DNA from: Christensenella sp. UBA7584
Lineage (GTDB): Bacteria; Bacillota; Clostridia; Christensenellales; UBA1242
DNA: 11,099 bases
Direction of reading: 5' to 3'
Assembly (NCBI GenBank): GCA_002477805.1
Contig: DLKQ01000015.1
Span: forward strand, 1 to 11,099
Shown: positions 1-5,894 of the stretch, one piece after another
How the letters are laid out: every line of letters starts with the position of its first letter
Numbering within the stretch: position 1 is the stretch's first letter
Translations under genes and position numbers: made by a program
The notes under the pieces: model-generated
What the model was told of the DNA's origin: nothing
The model's input: the letters and a program-made list of their open reading frames with translations, nothing else
The model's database searches: none

Positions 1-1546
1 TTTCGCTGTCGAGAATTCTATACTCAATTGTGTAATCGCCGAGTTCTGAAAAAGTAAAATCAGTAATTTCCTTGTTAAAAGCAATTTTTTCATCACCTGT
101 TTCACTATACTCAACCCTTTTTCCTACTTCATCTTTTGTGTAATAAATTACTCTCTTGTAATTCAATTTTGTTGTGTCGTTTTTAACAACATCTTTGTCC
201 ATACCAAATAGAGCTGGCAAGTCATATGTGTCGCCTTGTTTTACAACACTAGGAATCTTCCATTCAGCAGTGTCAAGCTCACCTTTTTCAGCTTTTGCTT
301 TCATTTCAACAATGTCGGTATCAAGAGTCTCTGCGGTACTTCCATAGCCTTCAACAATATAACCAGCACCACTTGCACTTGATTTTTTAACTGTAACTTT
401 GTTTATGTCTGTACTCTTTTCCTCAGTATTTCCAAAGAAGTCTGTAACCTTGTATGAAATTGTGTAAGTTCCAGGGAATTCTGGGGTAAACTTAAATTCT
501 TTAAGTGAAGGTGTGTTAGCTGTAGTGTATGTTTTTGCTGTATAACTATTAGCATCTGAAGGTGTTGCTACAATTTCAATTTCAGTAAATACATCAACTT
601 CCGCACTTGCATTATTCAAATCAACAACAACTGGTTTTGGCAATGTTGTCTCTTCAAAAGCAGTTAATGTTGTAGGAAGAGTAGCTGTTCCTCCGTCAAC
701 TGATGTCCAACTTTTAATTTGAAGGTCTGTTTCAATAGTTTCTTGAGAAAGAACGAAACTTAATTCTTTTCTAATTGTAAAAGAATCTTCTGCAGTGTAA
801 CTATATGTTACGTTATAAGTTCCAAATTCAGCTGTGTCTGGAATTGCCCAAGAATAATAGCCCTCATCGTTTTTCGTTAAAGCAATTACATTACTTTTAG
901 GGTCAACAACTTTTAGTTCAAAAGTTCCAGAAGTTGGTTCAACTGGAGTTGTACTATCATCAGCTTTTCCATTAACAAGGTCGCCATTTCCATTGTAGAT
1001 AAATGGATAAGGGAATGTTAATGTGTTACCACGATTAACCTTTGATGGGATAATTTGTTTTGAGTTAGATTCCCATTTGAATGTTGATGTATCTGTTTTT
1101 ACAACAACATCAACGCTAGCAGTTGTTTCAACATTTTCAGCAGTTTTCAAAGAGTAAACAACTTTATAGTTGCTTATTCCATCAACTAGATAAAGTTTTC
1201 CATCTTTGTATTCATTTCCGTTTGCTGTAAAATTGCCTTTTACATCAATTTCGTAACCGCTACCACTAAAACTGCTTGCATTTTGTGGGTATGCAATAAT
1301 GCTTAATGTATTTCCGGCTGTATCAAAATCTCCATAAACACTTGGTAGATTTACATACTTTCCAGAAGCATCTGTTTGAACACTATAATCCGCTGTGCCA
1401 ATACGCAAAGTTTCACCTATGTTCTTTGAATAAGTTGAAACAGCCGCAAAAACAACTGATGGCAAGCCAAAAGTCATTCCAAGCATAAATGCAACTGTTA
1501 TAATCAACATTGAAATTGAAAATTTCTTCATAACTTTAGTTTTCAT
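1..1546 (-). CDS. Secreted surface protein with Ig-like modules (C-terminus beyond window)
   Basis: The minus-strand frame is open from the ATG at 1546 to the left edge, giving 515 residues with no stop. The start is supported by AAGGAG seven bases upstream; a second ATG at codon 6 lies too far from that site. Residues 1-34 form a signal peptide: MKTKVMKKFS, a hydrophobic core (about 10-29), then VVFA followed by AVS, a typical signal peptidase I site. The mature part is rich in Thr, Val, Asp and Gly and shows module ends of the bacterial Ig-like type: GTYNVTYSY (242-250), GTYTISYKVTD (359-369, followed by FFGNTEE) and GDYTIEYRI (503-511). I infer an exported, probably wall- or membrane-attached adhesin or structural surface protein. 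No catalytic motif is visible. It is probably transcribed from the promoter at 1583-1611. The anchor cannot be judged because the C-terminus is missing. Confidence 0.88.
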   Translation of the reverse strand, partial: MKTKVMKKFSISMLIITVAFMLGMTFGLPSVVFAAVSTYSKNIGETLRIGTADYSVQTDASGKYVNLPSVYGDFDTAGNTLSIIAYPQNASSFSGSGYEIDVKGNFTANGNEYKDGKLYLVDGISNYKVVYSLKTAENVETTASVDVVVKTDTSTFKWESNSKQIIPSKVNRGNTLTFPYPFIYNGNGDLVNGKADDSTTPVEPTSGTFELKVVDPKSNVIALTKNDEGYYSWAIPDTAEFGTYNVTYSYTAEDSFTIRKELSFVLSQETIETDLQIKSWTSVDGGTATLPTTLTAFEETTLPKPVVVDLNNASAEVDVFTEIEIVATPSDANSYTAKTYTTANTPSLKEFKFTPEFPGTYTISYKVTDFFGNTEEKSTDINKVTVKKSSASGAGYIVEGYGSTAETLDTDIVEMKAKAEKGELDTAEWKIPSVVKQGDTYDLPALFGMDKDVVKNDTTKLNYKRVIYYTKDEVGKRVEYSETGDEKIAFNKEITDFTFSELGDYTIEYRILDSE

Positions 1547-1904
1547 TTAAAAGCTCCTTAATCTTCTTGTTGTAATAATGATATTCTACCTCATTTCACC
1601 CCATTTGTCAACAAAATAGAGTGAAATAATCAATGTTTTTGCCAAAAATCTTCACTTTATTACACAAACATTTTTTGAAATTATTAAAATTTTATGCTGT
1701 CGAATTATATCCTAAAATTGCTCTTTTTGTCATCAAACTTTTTCAAACTCAAACAATTTTTAAGAATTATGCACATTTTAAGAGAAAACTTAATAGTATG
1801 ACTATGTGGGGAAGAAAGGATAAAAGTTTTAAAGAAACACAAAAGATAAGTACATATTAAAAAATGTTTGAAATACTCATTAGAAATTTAAGGAGGAACA
1901 TAAG
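1547..1904. other. Divergent intergenic region
   Basis: This 358-bp gap separates the left surface protein gene (minus) from the cysteine-rich peptide gene (plus). Its left third contains the surface-protein promoter. On the plus side I find no convincing sigma-A promoter for the peptide gene. The one open frame of size (1633-1860) has no ribosome binding site and a low-complexity, AT-driven composition, so I do not call it a gene. Confidence 0.6.
1583..1611 (-). promoter_or_regulatory. Sigma-A-type promoter of the left surface protein gene
   Basis: Read on the minus strand, the -35 box is a perfect TTGACA (1611-1606) and the -10 box is TAGAAT (1588-1583), with a 17-bp spacer. Transcription would start near 1576, giving a leader of about 30 bases that contains the AAGGAG site. 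A 7-bp inverted repeat (ATTTCAC at 1593-1599 and GTGAAAT at 1621-1627) flanks the -35 box and could be an operator, though this is unproven. Confidence 0.8.
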
Positions 1905-2129
1905 ATGTTCGATAAATTATTTGGTGGAATGGAAAATTGTGGTTGTGGTTTTGGAAAATCTAAAAATTCTAGCTGTGATGTATTAACAATTTTAGTCATA
2001 ATTTATGTTTTAATGAATTGCGGAATTTTTAATTGCGGAATTGACATTTGCACTATTTTAATTCTTTTACTATTCTTCTGCTGTTGTTTTTGCAACAAAA
2101 AGAAATCATATAATGCTTGCGACTGCTAA
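1905..2129 (+). CDS. Small cysteine-rich membrane peptide of unknown function
   Basis: The product has 74 residues. An ideal AGGAGG (1891-1896) sits eight bases before the ATG, and a strong terminator follows 21 bp after the TAA, so this is a well-delimited single-gene unit. Twelve of 74 residues are cysteine (12, 14, 24, 39, 44, 49, 59-61, 63, 72, 74). They are grouped as an N-terminal NCGCGFG, two NCGI repeats (38-41 and 43-46), and a CCCFC cluster right after a hydrophobic stretch. Residues 25-37 and 47-63 are hydrophobic and could form two short membrane segments; the tail is NKKKSYNACDC. It resembles small high-cysteine Gly/Asn/Cys peptides sometimes annotated in clostridia as chorion-class or spore-associated proteins, but I cannot assign a family. 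Metal binding or disulfide cross-linking at the cell or spore surface is possible and not shown. Confidence 0.82.
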   Translation: MFDKLFGGMENCGCGFGKSKNSSCDVLTILVIIYVLMNCGIFNCGIDICTILILLLFFCCCFCNKKKSYNACDC

Positions 2130-2149
2130 GTCAAATTTATAGAATAAAG

Positions 2150-2181
2150 AAAAGAACATAACCAACCCGTTATGTTCTTTT
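2150..2181. terminator. Bidirectional terminator between convergent genes
   Basis: A perfect 13-bp stem, AAAAGAACATAAC (2150-2162) paired with GTTATGTTCTTTT (2169-2181), closes a 6-base loop. It has a T-run on the plus side (2178-2182) and T-richness on the minus side from the A-run at the stem base. It lies 21 bp past the cysteine-rich peptide gene and 41 bp past the convergent lipoprotein gene, so it can serve both. Confidence 0.92.
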
Positions 2182-2221
2182 TATAAATTTTACTTTTTTT
2201 AAAATTTTGCTACTATCACCT

Positions 2222-2902
2222 TTAAACAGTTTTTACTTCGCATTTTCCTGTATCTGTTGTGATTATTACACTCACATTTTCTCCACATTCACACGAAAAA
2301 ACAACAAGCCAATATTTATTTTCCGCTACTTGTTTTATGTCTGCGACAATCTTTACATAGACCTCAAAATTTTGATGTTTTGCAATGTCCACAACTTTTG
2401 CTTGAACTTCGCTAAAAGCTATTTCTAAGGCCTGGTTTGCAGTTACCTTAAAATCACACGACAAACACTTTAGCTCTGCTGTTTCTTCATTTTCACCATC
2501 GCTAATTTTAACAGAAATTTTACTGCCATCTTCTACTTTTTTCCCAATATCACCTGCATAACTATCATCAAATGGGCTGTTTTCAAATTCGCCCGAAAAA
2601 TTTGCATCATCAATAGTTACCGTGTATGAAAGGCATTTTGTTTCTTGTTTTTCTTTCGGCATTATAGTAACTACACCAAATTCAACCTTTGATTCACTTT
2701 TACCATCTAATTTGTAAGGAGACTCCCTTAATCCACTAGAGAATGATACATAATAATTTTCTGTTTCACCTTGAAAATAGTTATAACGTATGTCCGATAC
2801 TCTGCTTTTACATACAGATAGTAAATCATTTGAACAAGCTGTAAAAAGCAGACAAAAGCATAAAGTTACACTCAAAGCGTAAAAAACCAATTTTTTGTTC
2901 AT
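2222..2902 (-). CDS. Lipoprotein with a PepSY-like C-terminal region
   Basis: The product has 226 residues. The frame is open 18 codons further upstream (ATG at 2956), but I choose the ATG at 2902 because GAGGT lies eight bases before it and translation then begins with a clean lipoprotein signal peptide: MNKK, a hydrophobic core, and lipobox LFTAC with Cys23 as the predicted lipidated residue. The mature protein is Ser-, Glu- and Lys-rich. Residues about 155-226 (ANQALEIAFSEV, then KYWLVVFSC, then ITTDTGKCEVK) resemble the PepSY pattern of a helix followed by strands and a D-x-x-TG-x-V-type ending; this is a weak motif-level match. The middle part (40-150) is not recognisable. It is predicted to be anchored on the outer face of the membrane. 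The gap to rpiB is 112 bp with no clear terminator, so read-through from the upstream operon is possible; it ends before the bidirectional terminator at 2150-2181. Confidence 0.83.
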   Translation of the reverse strand: MNKKLVFYALSVTLCFCLLFTACSNDLLSVCKSRVSDIRYNYFQGETENYYVSFSSGLRESPYKLDGKSESKVEFGVVTIMPKEKQETKCLSYTVTIDDANFSGEFENSPFDDSYAGDIGKKVEDGSKISVKISDGENEETAELKCLSCDFKVTANQALEIAFSEVQAKVVDIAKHQNFEVYVKIVADIKQVAENKYWLVVFSCECGENVSVIITTDTGKCEVKTV

Positions 2903-3014
2903 AAAACTATACCTCGCTGATAGAAGTATATGTATCAAAAAATTTAAAAAGAACAAAAAAGTAGAATTTTACAAAAACTTTTTTAAACTTAATGTAACAT
3001 TCTAGATTTTCTTA

Positions 3015-3440
3015 TTAAAACTGATCAAGCTTTTCTACTCTTATTTCGTGTCTACCACCATCGAATGGTGTGTTTAAAAATGTTTTTATTATTTTTCTGC
3101 GCAAGCGATTACAACCAGATGAACCCAACACAAGAACATTGGCATTATTGTGTGACCTTGCAAAAAAGGCATCACGAACAGACCTACATAGCGCACCACG
3201 AACACCCCTAAACCTATTAACCGCAATAGACATTCCAATTCCTGTTCTACAAATTAAAATACCAACAGATTGTTTATTTTCAATAACCTTATTAGCAAGC
3301 TTTTCAGCATAATCAGGGTAATCAACACTATCAGTTGTATTTGTCCCTAAATCTTCAAATTCTAGTTTGTGTTTTTCAAGAAGTTTTATTACTTTTAATT
3401 TTACCTCATACCCCCCGTGGTCACAAGCTATATAAATCAT
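3015..3440 (-). CDS. rpiB: Ribose-5-phosphate isomerase B
   Basis: The product has 141 residues, a normal length for the RpiB/LacAB family, and would interconvert ribose 5-phosphate and ribulose 5-phosphate in the cytoplasm. Visible family features are the N-terminal IACDHGGYEVK (Asp7, His8), DLGTN (30-34), VDYPDYA (39-45), the active-site loop CRTGIGMSIAVNR (from Cys64), SHNNANVLVLG (His97, Asn98) and the phosphate-side GGRHEIRVEKL (Arg130, His131). The position after the catalytic Cys is Arg65, where the family motif is CGTG or CGSG; this is unusual, and whether activity is kept is open. AGGAGA lies across the stop of the preceding gene, and the gap is only 3 bp, which implies cotranscription and probably translational coupling with the 81-residue membrane protein. 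It is the last gene of the HD-PHP operon. A sugar-specific LacAB or allose-6-phosphate isomerase role is a less likely alternative. Confidence 0.93.
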   Translation of the reverse strand: MIYIACDHGGYEVKLKVIKLLEKHKLEFEDLGTNTTDSVDYPDYAEKLANKVIENKQSVGILICRTGIGMSIAVNRFRGVRGALCRSVRDAFFARSHNNANVLVLGSSGCNRLRRKIIKTFLNTPFDGGRHEIRVEKLDQF

Positions 3441-3443
3441 AAT

Positions 3444-3689
3444 TTATCTCCTATTTGGCTTTTTCAACCTAAATTTTTGTTTTTCACCATTTTTAAAAAC
3501 ATAAAGCGGATATTTTTCTTTTCTAAGTGGTAATTCAATTATCTTTTCTCTAGAAGCTTCAATTTTACCGCGAAAATAAGCATTTTCACACATTTTTTTT
3601 ATTCGCAAAGAATTTATAAAAATAACAATCCCAACAGCAAGAGAAGCACAGAGAACTAAAAGTATTATTAATAAAAATATGTAATTCAT
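3444..3689 (-). CDS. Small single-pass membrane protein of unknown function
   Basis: The product has 81 residues. Residues 4-27 (IFLLIILLVLCASLAVGIVIFINS) give one N-terminal transmembrane helix written here without its ends. It is followed by a strongly basic soluble tail (RIKK, REK, LRKEK, RLKKPNRR), so the tail is predicted to be cytoplasmic by the positive-inside rule. Its ATG overlaps the stop of the PHP gene by one base (TAATG), and AAAGGAG sits 11 bases upstream, so it is probably translated by coupling. I recognise no family. Its conserved-looking position between two phosphate-metabolism enzymes suggests that it belongs to the same pathway or tethers one of them to the membrane, which is inference only. 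Confidence 0.8.
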   Translation of the reverse strand: MNYIFLLIILLVLCASLAVGIVIFINSLRIKKMCENAYFRGKIEASREKIIELPLRKEKYPLYVFKNGEKQKFRLKKPNRR

Positions 3690-4621
3690 TAAAAAATATT
3701 CTCCTTTGTTGTTTTTAAAATAGGAAATCTAGGTTCCAAACCAGAATATTTATCAAAAGCTAAGCACTCCGGTTGATACCTTACTCCGTTGATTTTAAAT
3801 CCATCACCGTGAAAATCTGTTCCACCTGTTGGAATGAGATTATTTTCCACACAATAACTGTATGTCCACAAACTATCTTCAATCGTAAATTTTTTATGAA
3901 TACACTCAAAGCCATCTAAAATATTTAATTTATGCAAGTTTTGAACAAGTTGTTTTGGATCTTTTTCACCATAGACAAAGAATGGATGCGCAAATATAGC
4001 GAGCCCACCTGCTTCGTGAATTTTTTTACAAACAAATTCTATCGGTGGAGTTTCGCTCACAATATCAAAACAATGGAAGAGCGAACCAGGTCTAATCATA
4101 TGGTCTCGATACAAATTATCTGAGTGGCTTATTCTATATCGACTATAAAGCATTTTATTTTCTGGGTGTTTTGCCAAATCATCAAAGAAACATTTGTGAG
4201 CAGTTCTAAAGATTGGGTCAAACTCCAAATCTTTAGAAATTTTAAAGCCCAAATTCCTACCAGTTTCAATAAGCTTTTTAAGTCTTTCAATTTCTATTTC
4301 ACACTGAAATTGCCAAGTTAAAGCTTCAAACTTTGCAAGAGTGTCTAAGTCAAAATCGTAAGCCAAAACTTCATATTTTTTGTTATTGTACGACACTGCA
4401 ATTTCACAGCCATTTACATACCTTCCTTCAAAACCAAAACGATCTTTCAGACTCCTTACTTCAAAATTTGCATCAAGAACATCGTGGTCAGTAAAACTAA
4501 GCACATCGACCCCCCTTTTGCCAGCAAAAGATAATAATTCGGGAACACTAAACATTCCATCAGAATATTGGGTGTGAATGTGCATATCAAGAAGGTCACC
4601 TTGTTTATAAAGTCTATTCAT
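3689..4621 (-). CDS. PHP-domain phosphoesterase (COG0613-like)
   Basis: The product has 310 residues. AGGAG lies five bases before the ATG. Metal-binding motifs of the polymerase-and-histidinol-phosphatase fold appear in order: MHIHTQYSDG (His14, His16, Asp21), FTDHDVLD (Asp45, His46), GCEI (Glu73), IFAHPFF (His212) and GGTDFHGD (Asp269, His271). This is the full set expected for a three-metal phosphoesterase. Characterised relatives of the COG0613 branch (YciV/RNase AM, and pAp or 3',5'-nucleoside bisphosphate phosphatases) remove phosphate from nucleotides or trim RNA 5' ends; which substrate applies here cannot be read from sequence. Residues about 100-200 form the variable insertion between metal motifs, including TAHKCFFDDLAKH with His142. 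It lies 16 bp after the HD hydrolase gene and overlaps the next gene by one base, so it is the second gene of a four-gene operon. Confidence 0.9.
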   Translation of the reverse strand: MNRLYKQGDLLDMHIHTQYSDGMFSVPELLSFAGKRGVDVLSFTDHDVLDANFEVRSLKDRFGFEGRYVNGCEIAVSYNNKKYEVLAYDFDLDTLAKFEALTWQFQCEIEIERLKKLIETGRNLGFKISKDLEFDPIFRTAHKCFFDDLAKHPENKMLYSRYRISHSDNLYRDHMIRPGSLFHCFDIVSETPPIEFVCKKIHEAGGLAIFAHPFFVYGEKDPKQLVQNLHKLNILDGFECIHKKFTIEDSLWTYSYCVENNLIPTGGTDFHGDGFKINGVRYQPECLAFDKYSGLEPRFPILKTTKENIF

Positions 4622-4637
4622 TTTTTCTCCTGTAAAA

Positions 4638-5225
4638 TTATTCTACTGTTTCGTCAAGATAGGTTGCTTCCAAATCAGCTATGTGAAAAAGAAGTGTTGC
4701 TGGATATTGATAAAAAGCATCGCTTAGACCAAATGCTCCACCCCTAACTCTACTATCAAAACCACCCATATGCCAATTTATTGCCATAGCTTCTTCTCGC
4801 GAAAGTCTCATAAATCCGCTAATAATGTAGACAGATTTTTCTCCGTGTCCATAAGGAAGTTGATCTTCAACTGTATAGTATGGTTTTTGGACCCAAATAT
4901 TATCAACTTTTACATTTCTCAACTCTTGTTTGTAAGTTTGAACTTTACATATGTCGTGAAGCAAACTAATTGTTGTTGCACTTTCAAGAGATATTTTTTC
5001 TTGCCACTTTTCCCCAAACTCACACTCCAAAATTTTTATAAATCGCTTGTAAGCGTTTAGCGAGTGAAAACAAAGCCCCCCTTCAACATTCGAATGGAAT
5101 CTTGCACTTGCTGGACAAGTAAAGAAATCGCTTTTTTTAATCCATTCTAAAAGCTTGTCTGCCCCATCACGTTTTATATTTGTTTGAAATACATTAATAA
5201 ATTCTTCTCTATTTCTTTCTATCAT
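4638..5225 (-). CDS. HD-domain phosphohydrolase
   Basis: The product has 195 residues. HD-superfamily metal ligands are visible: His54 (GGLCFHSLNAY), the HD doublet His90-Asp91 (SLLHDICKV), His127 (YGHGEKS), His152 (INWHMGG) and Asp184 (HIADLEATY). The FFTCPASARFH start and EGGL-x-x-HS motif are typical of a small stand-alone HD family common in Bacillota, related to the HD part of YhaM-like exoribonucleases; phosphate-ester hydrolysis on a nucleotide is the likely reaction, substrate unknown. No other in-frame start exists nearby, and family members begin at about this point (KRDG-x-x-x-LL-x-W). There is no Shine-Dalgarno sequence: the ATG lies seven bases after a TATTAT -10 box, so the mRNA is probably leaderless. 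It is the first gene of the operon that continues with the PHP, small membrane protein and rpiB genes. Confidence 0.9.
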   Translation of the reverse strand: MIERNREEFINVFQTNIKRDGADKLLEWIKKSDFFTCPASARFHSNVEGGLCFHSLNAYKRFIKILECEFGEKWQEKISLESATTISLLHDICKVQTYKQELRNVKVDNIWVQKPYYTVEDQLPYGHGEKSVYIISGFMRLSREEAMAINWHMGGFDSRVRGGAFGLSDAFYQYPATLLFHIADLEATYLDETVE

Positions 5226-5232
5226 AATATAT

Positions 5233-5262
5233 ATAATACCAAATCTTTGTTATATTTTGCAA
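5233..5262 (-). promoter_or_regulatory. Extended -10 promoter producing a leaderless operon mRNA
   Basis: On the minus strand, TTGCAA (5262-5257), an 18-bp spacer, then TGG directly before TATTAT (5238-5233) form a sigma-A promoter with an extended -10. Only seven bases (5232-5226) separate the -10 from the ATG at 5225, so the predicted transcription start falls on or within one base of the start codon. Confidence 0.7.
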
Positions 5263-5303
5263 TTATTTTAAGGCTTTTTATTTAAAAAATTTTTAATTAT
5301 CAT

Positions 5304-5336
5304 AAAAAAATAAAAAAGAAAGCAAATTTTGCTTCC
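5304..5336 (-). terminator. Rho-independent terminator of the three-helix membrane protein gene
   Basis: On the minus strand, GGAAGCAA (5336-5329) pairs with TTGCTTTC (5325-5318; one G-T wobble) around a 3-base loop. It is followed by TTTTTT, A and TTTTTTT (5317-5304). It lies 11 bp past the stop at 5348 and isolates that gene from the HD operon downstream. Confidence 0.82.
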
Positions 5337-5347
5337 CTTTACACCTC

Positions 5348-5749
5348 TTACAGATAAACCATAACTGTAACTAAAATTGCAAAAACCGAAAAAGCAAGTT
5401 GCATTGAAAGTTTGTTTTTACTGCTTTTATATGCGAAAACCAAACTTGCAACAGCTAAAATTGTTGTAAACATAAAGAATACACCACAAGTAACACCTTT
5501 AACATTTACACCAAAACAAGCAAGAACTGCATACAAAAAAGTAAATGCAAGTGATGTTATTGCAATAATACTAGAAAGACTACTTACTGAAAAACTCAGG
5601 TTTATTTGAGGGTAGTCTCCGCCATCTTTTTTATCCTCTTCAGACTTGTAGCTTTCATTTTCCGCATAAATAGTGTCATAAGGGGTAACTTCTTTTGGCT
5701 GAGCATCAGCTTCAACTAATAGGTTTTCTTCCTTCTCCTTTTTATTCAT
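5348..5749 (-). CDS. Three-helix membrane protein with an acidic cytoplasmic tail
   Basis: The product has 133 residues. I start at the ATG at 5749, which has AGGAG eight bases upstream; a TTG two codons earlier lies too close to that site. Residues 1-50 are hydrophilic and Glu/Lys/Asp-rich (MNKKEKEENLLVEAD; YKSEEDKKDGGDY) with low complexity. Three hydrophobic segments follow, about 55-80 (SSIIAITSLAFTFLYAVLACF), 86-107 (GVTCGVFFMFTTILAVASLVFAY) shortened here by its ends, and 114-133 (LSMQLAFSVFAILVTVMVYL). The protein ends directly after the third helix. This topology resembles small DUF4190-like membrane proteins but I see no diagnostic motif, so no function is assigned. It has its own promoter (5779-5807) and terminator (5304-5336), so it is a single-gene transcript. 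Confidence 0.82.
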   Translation of the reverse strand: MNKKEKEENLLVEADAQPKEVTPYDTIYAENESYKSEEDKKDGGDYPQINLSFSVSSLSSIIAITSLAFTFLYAVLACFGVNVKGVTCGVFFMFTTILAVASLVFAYKSSKNKLSMQLAFSVFAILVTVMVYL

Positions 5750-5778
5750 TTTCAATTCTCCTGTTTATTCCTATATAT

Positions 5779-5807
5779 ATTATAACATTGAAAAATCAAT
5801 TTTGCAA
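5779..5807 (-). promoter_or_regulatory. Sigma-A promoter of the three-helix membrane protein gene
   Basis: On the minus strand, TTGCAA (5807-5802), a 17-bp spacer ending in TGT (extended -10), and a consensus TATAAT (5784-5779). The expected transcript start near 5772 leaves a leader of about 22 bases containing AGGAG. It uses the same TTGCAA plus TGn-extended design as the HD-gene promoter. Confidence 0.85.
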
Positions 5808-5825
5808 ATATTTTTACGATTTAAT

Positions 5826-5854
5826 TTGACTTTTTTACCCAAAAAGAGTATTTT
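5826..5854 (+). promoter_or_regulatory. Sigma-A promoter of the Sms-type operon
   Basis: TTGACT (5826-5831), a 17-bp spacer, and TATTTT (5849-5854). The predicted start near 5861 gives a leader of about 34 bases with AAGGAG at 5883-5888. It is back to back with the promoter at 5779-5807; the two -35 boxes are 18 bp apart. I see no clear IscR- or SufR-type operator. Confidence 0.65.
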
Positions 5855-5894
5855 TAATTATATTAGTTAAGAAATGAGCTTGAAGGAGTTAAAA

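Noticed and set aside
1633..1860. Open frame of 75 codons on the plus strand
   Set aside because: No ribosome binding site, composition typical of AT-rich noncoding DNA (Phe, Leu, Lys, Ile), and no recognisable domain; it sits in a divergent promoter region.
2903..2956. Longer start for the lipoprotein at the ATG at 2956
   Set aside because: It would put 18 hydrophobic residues before a normal lipoprotein signal peptide; the ATG at 2902 has GAGGT at proper spacing.
2903..3014. Own promoter for the lipoprotein gene (TATACT-like -10 near 2925-2932)
   Set aside because: No -35 of acceptable quality at 16-18 bp; the region is so T-rich that chance matches are expected.
5874..5894. Earlier in-frame ATG for smsC
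   Set aside because: The AAGGAG at 5883-5888 lies downstream of it and fits the ATG at 5895, where the family N-terminus (LKIEKLGY) begins.
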